DNA of 29,365 nucleotides, taken from assembly GCA_036521995.1 (NCBI GenBank), contig DATDGR010000050.1, forward strand, positions 1 through 29,365, written 5' to 3'. Under the pieces are notes generated by a model. It did not search any database and had not been told where the DNA came from. It worked only from the letters and a program-made list of their open reading frames with translations. This stretch comes from Gp13-AA77 sp036521995 (GTDB lineage: Bacteria; Acidobacteriota; Terriglobia; UBA7540). Below, piece after piece: positions 23,804 through 29,365 of this stretch; the stretch's first letter is position 1, and each line of letters opens with the position of its first letter. Made by a program: the position numbers and the translations under genes.

Positions 23804-24796
23804 GTGGCAGCTACGGGCAACATCACGATCAAGGAAATCTTCGAGCTAGTGCGCGACGACCTGGTGAAGGTTGAGGAGGAGATCAGCCGGCAGACCGTCT
23901 CCAGCGTCCAGCCCATCACCGAGATCGGTCAATACCTTCAGGATGGCGGCGGCAAACGGCTCCGGCCCATGCTGGTGCTGCTCGCGTCCAAGCTGTGCGG
24001 CTACCGGGGTCCGGCGGCGATTCGTCTGGGCGCGGTGGTGGAGATGATCCACACGGCTACTCTGGTGCATGACGACATTATTGACGAGGCCGAGACCCGG
24101 CGTGGCCGGCCTTCGACCAATTCGCGCTGGGGCAACCACAAGAGCGTGCTGACAGGTGACTGGCTTTACATGCAGGCCTTCAACATCGCCGTGGCCGAGC
24201 GCAACTTCGCTATTCTCGATCTGCTGATCAGCCTCACCCAGTTGATGGTGGAAGGCGAGATGCTGCAGCTTACCTTCGCGAATCGTCTCGATGTCAGAGA
24301 AGACAACTATTTTGACTTGATCTATCGCAAGACCGCAGCCCTGTTTGCCGCCTGCCTGCGCCTGGGCGCGCTGGTGGGCCATCAGGATGACGACGTCGAG
24401 GCGCGCCTGGGCTCGTGCGGGCTAAACCTGGGCCTGGCCTTCCAGTTGATCGACGACGTGCTCGACTTCAGCTCATCGGAGGAGCGCCTGGGCAAGCCGG
24501 TAGGCAATGATCTGCGTGAGGGCAAGCTGACGCTGCCCCTGATTTATCTGCTGCCGCGTTGCCGGCCCGAAGAGAAGGAGAAGGTCTCGCAAGTGCTGGC
24601 CGATGGCGGGTTCGAGCGCGTGTCCCTGGCGGAGATTCAGGCGCTCGTCGAGCGCTACGGCACCCTGGAGGCCACGCGCGCCAAGGCTCGCGAACTCGCC
24701 CGGCGCGCCGCGCAGGAGATCGAGCGGTTCCCCGCCTCGCCCTACAAGGATGCCCTGGGCTCCCTTACCGAGTTCATTGTCGAGCGGCAGTATTAG
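23804..24796 (+). CDS. trans-polyprenyl diphosphate synthase
   Basis: A 330-residue all-alpha isoprenyl diphosphate synthase that extends allylic diphosphates with isopentenyl diphosphate, giving the side chain of quinones. Both aspartate-rich motifs are present: HDDIIDEAETRRGRP (first) and LIDDVLDFSSSEERLGKP (second), with GGGKRLRPML near the N terminus and GNDLREGKLTLPLI after the second motif. The residue before the first motif region, HTATLVHDD, suggests a medium to long chain, such as octaprenyl or solanesyl. The start is uncertain: GTG at 23804 has GAGGGG 4 bases before it, while GTG at 23786 or 23792 would add 4-6 residues. The length matches the family with either choice. Confidence 0.93.
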   Translation: MAATGNITIKEIFELVRDDLVKVEEEISRQTVSSVQPITEIGQYLQDGGGKRLRPMLVLLASKLCGYRGPAAIRLGAVVEMIHTATLVHDDIIDEAETRRGRPSTNSRWGNHKSVLTGDWLYMQAFNIAVAERNFAILDLLISLTQLMVEGEMLQLTFANRLDVREDNYFDLIYRKTAALFAACLRLGALVGHQDDDVEARLGSCGLNLGLAFQLIDDVLDFSSSEERLGKPVGNDLREGKLTLPLIYLLPRCRPEEKEKVSQVLADGGFERVSLAEIQALVERYGTLEATRAKARELARRAAQEIERFPASPYKDALGSLTEFIVERQY

Positions 24797-24867
24797 TATC
24801 CGCCGCCCGAACTGCCACGGCGGCGAGACCAGATCGTTCACGGGCCCAGCACGAAACGTGATCGTTC

Positions 24868-25503
24868 ATGCACCGGGAAATCGAGATCAAGCTGCCGATT
24901 CACGATCCCCGCGCCGTGCGGCGCCGGTTAAAAGACCTTGGCTTCCGGCGGGTCTCGAAGCGTTACCTGGAGCGCAACGCGCTGTTCGACTATCCCGACC
25001 GGCGCTTGAGGAGGGAAGGCAGCCTTCTTCGGCTGCGGCTCGAGCGCCGCCGGAGCCTGCTGACTTTCAAGGGTCCGCAGATAGGCAAGGGCCGGTTCAA
25101 GGAGCGGGCCGAAATCGAGAGCCGGGTGAGTGACGGACCGGAAGTGGTAAGGGTCCTCGAGGCGGTAGGCTTTCGTGAGGTTTTCCGCTATGAGAAGTAC
25201 CGCACTCTATACCGCCGCTCGAACGACGCTGACCACGCCGAGGTAGCGTTCGACCAGACGCCGATCGGGATCTACCTGGAGCTCGAAGGGCCCAGGGGCT
25301 GGATCGACGAAGTCGCCAGGGGACTCGGCTATGGGCCTCGGGAGTATATCACGGTGAGTTACGGCCGCCTGTATCTGGGGTGGTGCAAGTCGCACCGCCG
25401 GGAGCCCACCCACATGGTTTTCCAGGAGGTGAACACCACTTTGAGAAGTCGCGCCGGAAGTGGCACGAGTTCGAGTGACTCCGGGGCGGTTTTGAGGGTA
25501 TAA
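24868..25503 (+). CDS. CYTH-domain protein (class IV adenylate cyclase/thiamine triphosphatase-like)
   Basis: A 211-residue CYTH-superfamily protein. The signature EIEIK (residues 4-8) starts the tunnel that binds triphosphate. Alternating charged strands follow: LLRLRLERRRSLLTFKGP, FKERAEIESRV, RYEKYRTLYR, HAEVAFDQTPIGIYLELEGP. These Lys/Arg and Glu residues bind metal and phosphate. Members include CyaB-type cyclases and triphosphatases (ThTPase, tripolyphosphatase); no residue set here decides between them. The last 25 residues are Ser-rich and not part of the domain. The start ATG lies 71 bp after the synthase stop, without a strong ribosome-binding site. Confidence 0.85.
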   Translation: MHREIEIKLPIHDPRAVRRRLKDLGFRRVSKRYLERNALFDYPDRRLRREGSLLRLRLERRRSLLTFKGPQIGKGRFKERAEIESRVSDGPEVVRVLEAVGFREVFRYEKYRTLYRRSNDADHAEVAFDQTPIGIYLELEGPRGWIDEVARGLGYGPREYITVSYGRLYLGWCKSHRREPTHMVFQEVNTTLRSRAGSGTSSSDSGAVLRV

Positions 25504-25504
25504 T
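25475..25504 (+). promoter_or_regulatory. candidate promoter for the tatA pair
   Basis: A perfect TATAAT (25499-25504) lies within the palindrome GGTATAATACC. GTGACT (25475-25480, four of six matches) sits 18 bases upstream. The -10 box overlaps the stop of the CYTH gene. A leader of about 120 bases would precede the first tatA. Confidence 0.5.
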
Positions 25505-25634
25505 ACCTTTGGGTTATCATGTGCCTGAAATCTGAGCCGAGAGCTGTGGTGTCTGCCGCAGTACGCTCTGCTTTCGTCGTTTGGCGAGCTACCCGGACGT
25601 TGGGACAAGGGTTTCGGGTTAGAGGTTTTGAGAG

Positions 25635-25886
25635 ATGGAAGGCTTACTCCAACCGACTCACTTGTTTTTTATTCTGCTGATCGTCTTGATCATCTTCGGG
25701 CCTGGCAAGCTGCCCGAGTTAGGGCGCGGCCTCGGCAAGGGCATTCGCGAGTTCAAGGATGCCATGAAGGGCGGGATGAGCGGCGAAGCTGCGAAGCCGG
25801 CCGAGAAGGACGAACAGAAGTCGGAAGCGGCGGTGAAGACCGAAGCGTCCGCCGAAGCAACACAGGTCGGACAGACAAAGGCGTAA
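25635..25886 (+). CDS. tatA: Sec-independent protein translocase TatA (first copy)
   Basis: An 83-residue TatA/E protein of the twin-arginine export system, which moves folded proteins across the inner membrane. One membrane helix (about residues 8-22, HLFFILLIVLIIFG) leads through the FGPGKLPELGRGLG hinge into the amphipathic helix KGIREFKDAMKGG. A charged, disordered Ala/Glu/Lys tail ends the protein. AGAGG lies 9 bases before the ATG. A second, shorter copy follows 82 bp downstream. No tatC is in the window, so it must be elsewhere. The Tat-like signal on the NIPSNAP protein is a possible substrate. Confidence 0.92.
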   Translation: MEGLLQPTHLFFILLIVLIIFGPGKLPELGRGLGKGIREFKDAMKGGMSGEAAKPAEKDEQKSEAAVKTEASAEATQVGQTKA

Positions 25887-25968
25887 AGTCGAGCGACCCA
25901 GCTCCGCGAAGCCGCCAAGCAGCCTCCGAAGCGATCTTTGGGCCGTCCACACCAGGAGGTTTCAGGAG

Positions 25969-26142
25969 ATGTTCGAAGGAATTCTACGGCCAACGCATCT
26001 GCTGTTTATTCTGTTGATCGTTCTGATCATCTTTGGGCCAGGGAAACTGCCCGATCTCGGCCGGGGCCTCGGCAAAGGCATCCGCGAGTTCAAAGACGCG
26101 ATCAAGGGTGGCGTTGCTGGCGACGATGAGAAGAAGCCCTAG
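25969..26142 (+). CDS. tatA: Sec-independent protein translocase TatA (second, short copy)
   Basis: A 57-residue TatA paralogue. It has MFEGILRPTHLLFILLIVLI as the membrane segment, FGPGKLPDLGRGLGKG as the hinge and IREFKDAIKGG as the amphipathic helix. It ends after GDDEKKP, so it lacks the long tail of the first copy. AGGAGG lies 9 bases before the ATG, a clear ribosome-binding site. The first 50 residues are nearly identical to the first copy, so this is a recent tandem duplication or a conserved TatA/TatE pair. Together they may form mixed translocation complexes. Confidence 0.9.
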   Translation: MFEGILRPTHLLFILLIVLIIFGPGKLPDLGRGLGKGIREFKDAIKGGVAGDDEKKP

Positions 26143-26249
26143 CAGCTCAGGGCAGCGCCGCCACGAAGGTTTTTCATCGGCCGGCTCTGGATTAGGAAAA
26201 GCCGCACGTTGTCCCGAAATCTGGCGGCGCTCCTCTGATTTGCCCGTAT

Positions 26250-26324
26250 TCCTCGGTAGCTCAATGGTAGAGCATTCGGCTGTTAACCGAAGGGTTCCTG
26301 GTTCGAGTCCAGGCCGAGGAGCCA
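26250..26324 (+). tRNA. tRNA-Asn (anticodon GTT)
   Basis: The cloverleaf is complete. The acceptor stem TCCTCGG pairs with CCGAGGA, the D-stem is GCTC/GAGC, the anticodon stem TTCGG/CCGAA holds the loop CTGTTAA, and the T-stem CCTGG/CCAGG holds TTCGAGT. The anticodon GTT reads asparagine codons. A discriminator G and an encoded CCA end the gene. It is the insertion site of the element to its right, and the integrase gene on the other strand overlaps most of it. Confidence 0.97.
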
Positions 26325-27547
26325 ACCCTTTTCAAGGGTTTAGCAGCACCTTCACAGCGATGCCCACCACCATTTTTGAAACCCTGTAGGGACTTTTGTA
26401 GGGACTGGCTCTCTACCGGCCGAGCAATCGCGGGTACCGCTGAATAATTCTGTGCCGGCTCTCCGGTTTTTGCTTTCAGGCTCATCGCCTCCTGTTCCCT
26501 TCGCCACACGCCTTCCAGCGCGTCGCGTTTCGCCTGCATACGAATATGGCTGTAGTGCCTCAGCATCTGCCTTGAAACGTGCCCGGCGATGTCCATGATC
26601 GTTTCATCGCCGGCTCCTCCTTCTGCCAATTCAGTGATGAGCGTGTGGCGAGTGTCGTGTAGCCGGCCCTTCACTCCCGCACGCTCACGGACGTTAGCCC
26701 AGGCCGTCTTCAAGGTCGTAATCGGTCGCCTCGGATCGAGCGTATGCAACTTCCCAAAAGGGAACAGATACCAGTCCAGCTCGATCTTCCCGAACATCAG
26801 AGCGTACCACTGGGAGTGTTCCTTGAGCGCGTCGTAAAGGGGCTGATTGAACGGAATCGTGCGCCCCTCGCCGGCGTCCGTCTTCGTGTGCCCCACAGTG
26901 AGAAAACGCTTTTCGAGATCGACCTGGTCCCACTTGAGAGTGCGAATTTCACTGCTTCTCATCGCTGTGTTTGTCGCTAACATCAGCGCCGGATAAATTG
27001 TTGGGGATTTGGAAGCCCTAGCCGCGTCGAGCAAATCTCTTTTCTCTTCGGGAGCAAAGATTTTTGCCAGATGCTTTCTCACCTTCAGCTTCAGATGTTT
27101 TGCCTTCTTCAGCCTTGCTCGGATCAGCTCGCCGCGCTCGCCCATGAGTCTCAGCAGGATGCCCACCTCTTCGTTGATCGTTTTGGGCGCAGCCTTCTCC
27201 CTGAGCCGCTCGTCCTGATATTCGCGAATTCTGTCCTCACCGACGTCGACAATCATCTTGTCACCGAGAAGCCGGACTAAGTGCTTGACGGCGTGTTTCG
27301 CGAAGGTCACGGACCGATGACGAAGTGCGTAGCTTTCAAGATACTCTTCGGACACTTCGCGAAGTGAACGAATCAATTCCCGCCGGACGTCTTCAATGCT
27401 GTTAAAGCCTTGTTCCAACTCTCGGCGCCGCTTCTGTTCGGCTTGTTTGGCCAGAGTCTTCGAAGTCGATTTGCTGGACTCCTGAATCCGCCTTCCCGCG
27501 AACCAGAACTCGTACCACCAGATCTTTCCTCGCCTTGACACTGACAT
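26261..27547 (-). CDS. tyrosine recombinase (phage-type integrase)
   Basis: A 428-residue integrase. The catalytic set is complete: R197 in AMRSSEIRTLKW, K222 in HTKTD, H297 and R300 in LHDTRHTLIT, H323 in AGHVSRQM and nucleophile Y332 in HYSHI. The N-terminal part (KIWWYEFWFAGRRIQESS) is an arm-binding domain and residues about 65-145 a core-binding domain. After Y332 an 80-residue tail ends SAWTRTRNPSVNSRMLYH, which is simply the reverse strand of the tRNA gene being translated. The ATG lies 3 bases after the abiEii stop, with AAAGGG ahead of it, so it may be cotranscribed with the abiE pair. Confidence 0.95.
   Translation of the reverse strand: MSVSRRGKIWWYEFWFAGRRIQESSKSTSKTLAKQAEQKRRRELEQGFNSIEDVRRELIRSLREVSEEYLESYALRHRSVTFAKHAVKHLVRLLGDKMIVDVGEDRIREYQDERLREKAAPKTINEEVGILLRLMGERGELIRARLKKAKHLKLKVRKHLAKIFAPEEKRDLLDAARASKSPTIYPALMLATNTAMRSSEIRTLKWDQVDLEKRFLTVGHTKTDAGEGRTIPFNQPLYDALKEHSQWYALMFGKIELDWYLFPFGKLHTLDPRRPITTLKTAWANVRERAGVKGRLHDTRHTLITELAEGGAGDETIMDIAGHVSRQMLRHYSHIRMQAKRDALEGVWRREQEAMSLKAKTGEPAQNYSAVPAIARPVESQSLQKSLQGFKNGGGHRCEGAAKPLKRVGSSAWTRTRNPSVNSRMLYH
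26288..26324 (+). other. probable left attachment site (attL) in the tRNA 3' half
   Basis: Tyrosine integrases commonly recombine in the anticodon stem to T-arm part of a tRNA gene and rebuild its 3' end. The tRNA is intact and the integrase gene ends within it, which fits attL. Exact core limits cannot be set without the matching repeat (attR) beyond the right edge. Confidence 0.5.
26385..26406. repeat. short tandem repeat near attL
   Basis: TGTAGGGACT occurs at 26385 and 26397 with a 12-bp period. It is read in the integrase tail as SLQKSLQ. Short direct repeats next to att sites are often arm-type integrase binding sites; that role is inferred. Confidence 0.4.
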
Positions 27548-27550
27548 CGC

Positions 27551-28435
27551 TCAATCCCTTTCTAGTTCCAAAGAGGCAAAGTATAGCGTGAGTTGCTCAA
27601 ACGCCCGCTTCAGGTCCAGATCACTACCGCACTCCCTTGCGAGCACCTGGAAACGCGGTTCCCAGGACCGAGGCGGCTCGGGGAGGGCGGCAGGTATCGG
27701 ATGAGTGTTCCGGCGTTCGAACGTTTTGCGAATGCTCCGCCGTAGCCGCGTAGGTTCCATGTCAGCTGCCTGGAGCAGCACCAAATCGACCAGATCCTTA
27801 GCGCGCGAATTGTCCCGCTCCTGTCGGGGCAAGCTATACGCATGGATTTTCTCCGCGAACTGCTGCTCAGTTGAGATCATCCGAAACTCAGGTCGCGGGA
27901 GGCCAGCGAAATCAAACCAACCTTCGCCCGCGACGCGGTCCGGAACATCGATCAACGCATCTCCGATTCCCACGTCCACCCGGAATCTCGCAAAGGTGCG
28001 GCCACCCATCGTCGCGTGTACGGGATACCGTCTGCCCCCCTCGGGTGGCCCATCCAAGTCGAGCACCGATTCACCCACGAGGAAGACGAACCCATCTGGG
28101 ACCTTAACCGAACAGGCTTCCATTAAGAGATCGCGAACGTGATCCGTCCCTCGGCCTGTGCCTGCTTCCTGACTGGTTACAACCATCGTGAGATCGATGT
28201 CCTTGGTTGATCTGGCTTGGTGCATCCGTAACTCCATGGCGTACCCGCCTTTCAGAAACCAAGCACATCGATCCTGAGTGTCGGCGCTGAACAATCGCGC
28301 TAAGAATCGGTCAAACGCTACCCTCCGTCTGAGGCGCTGAATATCAGCACTTTGGCGTCGCGCCATCTCGTGTAGTCGCGTCTCAAGCGCGGTGCGGAGC
28401 GCTTGTTCGGTCTGGTACTCCCTACGTTCAGCCAC
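27551..28435 (-). CDS. abiEii: AbiEii/AbiGii-family nucleotidyltransferase toxin
   Basis: A 294-residue nucleotidyltransferase of the AbiEii type, toxin of a type IV toxin-antitoxin abortive-infection system. The pol-beta-like site is seen: FLKGGYAMELR (60-70) followed by STKDIDL with D79 and D81. A later KIHAYSLPRQERDNSRAKDLVDLVLL is also typical and includes conserved Lys and Asp. Relatives transfer nucleotides to tRNA or use GTP to block growth. The GTG at 28435 is preferred because AGAAGGAG precedes it by about 7 bases; it overlaps the abiEi stop by 8 bases, so both are coupled. An ATG 72 bases upstream is less likely. Confidence 0.88.
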   Translation of the reverse strand: MAERREYQTEQALRTALETRLHEMARRQSADIQRLRRRVAFDRFLARLFSADTQDRCAWFLKGGYAMELRMHQARSTKDIDLTMVVTSQEAGTGRGTDHVRDLLMEACSVKVPDGFVFLVGESVLDLDGPPEGGRRYPVHATMGGRTFARFRVDVGIGDALIDVPDRVAGEGWFDFAGLPRPEFRMISTEQQFAEKIHAYSLPRQERDNSRAKDLVDLVLLQAADMEPTRLRRSIRKTFERRNTHPIPAALPEPPRSWEPRFQVLARECGSDLDLKRAFEQLTLYFASLELERD

Positions 28436-29039
28436 GACGCGCTCCTTCTGCGAGCGCACGCAGTTCGCGGCGGACTTCGGTGGGGAAATCCTTCCGATCA
28501 AGGTCATTTCTCATCGTCAGCCCGCGCGCCAGTGCTTCTCGTACCGCCTGCCTCAGAAGAACCTTGTCCGTCTGCGGCTCGGTCACTAGATCCCGAATTG
28601 AGCGGAGTGGTGTCGTACAGCGCACCGCAAACATTTCTTGGGTATCTTGAGGTGGGATATTTCCGCGGTGCAGAACGAGGACCGACGGGATCTCGGAATT
28701 CCTCCGGAACGTCGTGGGCACTGTCATGTGGAGCTTGGACGGATTCGCATCCGAAAGTTCATAGAGGCTCAAGGCGGTTTCGTGACTGTACACGCCTTGG
28801 GGAACTTCGTCGCGCCCTCGGGACCACAGATACCAAACCATCAGGTCAGGCCGTTCCACGGCCGGAAAATCAGCCAGACGGTAAATCCCACGATATTCTC
28901 GAATCCAGTTGCCCGTCTGCACGTGATAGGGGTGGGTTTTCTCCGCGAAGCCCGCAGCCTTGGCTTGCTTCGTCGTGAAGAACCCAGACTGATCCTTAGC
29001 AATCGCAAACAAGTTTCGCCTGGCTTGGCTTCGAGGCAT
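28428..29039 (-). CDS. abiEi: AbiEi-family antitoxin / transcriptional regulator
   Basis: A 203-residue AbiEi antitoxin. The N-terminal winged helix (GFFTTKQAKAAGFAEKTHPY then HVQTGNWIREYRGIYRLADF, about 19-58) binds DNA, and the C-terminal half neutralises the toxin indirectly, as expected for type IV systems. AbiEi of characterised systems represses its own promoter. I chose the ATG at 29039: it gives the usual family length, and a promoter lies just before it. An extension to 29186 adds 49 residues unlike the family. No ribosome-binding site is seen, so the mRNA may be leaderless. Confidence 0.85.
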   Translation of the reverse strand: MPRSQARRNLFAIAKDQSGFFTTKQAKAAGFAEKTHPYHVQTGNWIREYRGIYRLADFPAVERPDLMVWYLWSRGRDEVPQGVYSHETALSLYELSDANPSKLHMTVPTTFRRNSEIPSVLVLHRGNIPPQDTQEMFAVRCTTPLRSIRDLVTEPQTDKVLLRQAVREALARGLTMRNDLDRKDFPTEVRRELRALAEGARRG

Positions 29040-29048
29040 CCCGCTTGC

Positions 29049-29077
29049 ATAATACTCCAAATAATTTAGGGAGTCAT
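29049..29077 (-). promoter_or_regulatory. abiE promoter with overlapping inverted repeat
   Basis: On the minus strand ATGACT (29077-29072) and TATTAT (29054-29049) are spaced by 17 bases. An inverted repeat ACTCC (29054-29058) / GGAGT (29070-29074) lies exactly across the spacer, a good place for AbiEi to bind. The TATTAT ends 9 bases before the ATG, so transcription should start at or within about 3 bases of it. Confidence 0.5.
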
Positions 29078-29107
29078 GAGAGTCTGCCGGCGCAGATTTC
29101 GTCAACC

Positions 29108-29332
29108 TCACACCCTCGCACTCTTGGCGTGCTGACTCGCTGAAGTAGAACCGGCCTGTCCCCCAGTCGGCAACGCCGACAGCCACTCATCCACATCTTC
29201 GGGTCGATACCGAACCAATGAACTCACCTTGATAAAACGTGGACCGCGCCGTTCCAACCGCCATCGTCGCAAAGAGGCAAGGCTCACGTGCAGCCGTTGT
29301 GCCAAGTCATGTTCTGTCAGAAGATTCAACAT
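29108..29332 (-). CDS. excisionase/AlpA-like helix-turn-helix protein
   Basis: A 74-residue protein with a MerR-like winged HTH (HTH_17): LLTEHDLAQRLHVSLASLRR, then RRGPRFIKVSSLVRYRPEDV and DEWLSAL. Such proteins bind DNA and act as recombination directionality factors or small activators in integrated elements. The tail after residue 57 is Ser/Gly-rich and unstructured. AGAGGT lies about 6 bases before the ATG. It is separated from abiEi by 68 bases that hold the abiE promoter. An excisionase role is inferred from the context with the integrase. Confidence 0.8.
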   Translation of the reverse strand: MLNLLTEHDLAQRLHVSLASLRRWRLERRGPRFIKVSSLVRYRPEDVDEWLSALPTGGQAGSTSASQHAKSARV

Positions 29333-29365
29333 AGTGACCTCTTTAGCCGGCTCCCTTCAATGGAA

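Larger units (their letters stand above)
26288..29365. mobile_element. left end of an integrative element at tRNA-Asn
   Basis: From the tRNA 3' end to the window edge lie, all on the minus strand, integrase, AbiEii, AbiEi and an excisionase-like HTH protein. The base composition looks lower in G+C than the genes to the left. The right end and attR are not in the window, so size and full cargo are unknown. Confidence 0.75.

Noticed and set aside
23240..23919. Minus-strand frames in the tatD to polyprenyl synthase gap
   Set aside because: They translate low-complexity repeat DNA (WLW/LALG-like words) and have no ribosome-binding site.

Overview
The window is a GC-rich bacterial chromosome segment, densely coded on both strands, with ATG, GTG and TTG starts. 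The gene content and protein style resemble an Acidobacteriota-type organism. This is an impression from the mix of a MeaB GTPase, a 5'-methylthioadenosine phosphorylase beside a PfkB kinase, paired TatA proteins and a stand-alone KdpD N-terminal module. No rRNA or marker gene proves it.

Positions 1-5891 (+) hold the 3' end of meaB, an MBL-fold hydrolase, mtnP, a PfkB-type kinase, a polytopic membrane glycosyltransferase-like protein and a dapF homologue. The last three overlap. The DapF homologue has serine where both catalytic cysteines should be. Positions 5988-9401 (-) are a compact three-gene module: circularly permuted ATP-grasp, alpha-E protein, transglutaminase-like protease. It fits a predicted peptide ligation/processing system. 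Positions 9402-10212 have no convincing gene but carry dispersed repeats, including two 56-bp copies with conserved ends.

Positions 10213-11804 (-) encode a class I methyltransferase and a Uma2-family nuclease-like protein. Positions 11913-14296 (+) hold two tandem proteins that are only the KdpD sensor domain plus a USP-like domain, with no histidine kinase. The first copy has degenerate motifs. A NIPSNAP protein (-) follows, then a three-gene ABC-2 exporter (15370-18093, +), larC and metG. A HicBA toxin-antitoxin pair, tatD, a 550-bp non-coding stretch with a small-ORF candidate and a four-copy motif, a polyprenyl diphosphate synthase, a CYTH protein and two tandem tatA genes come next.

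At 26250 a tRNA-Asn(GTT) gene marks the left end of an integrated element. A tyrosine integrase reads into the tRNA from the opposite strand. Behind it lie an AbiEi/AbiEii abortive-infection pair, which appears to share a transcript with the integrase, and an excisionase-like HTH protein. The element runs past the right edge.

Beyond single genes, short repeats have invaded unusual places. One known type of bacterial dispersed repeat is read in frame as the linker of MetG. A repeat-like insert lies inside TatD and matches its own 5' leader. Repeats also replace the expected ribosome-binding sites of metG and tatD. The best candidates for new biology are the Ser/Ser DapF, the repeat-derived coding insertions, the small ORF plus repeated motif at 23233-23663, and the AbiE promoter that may also control the integrase.
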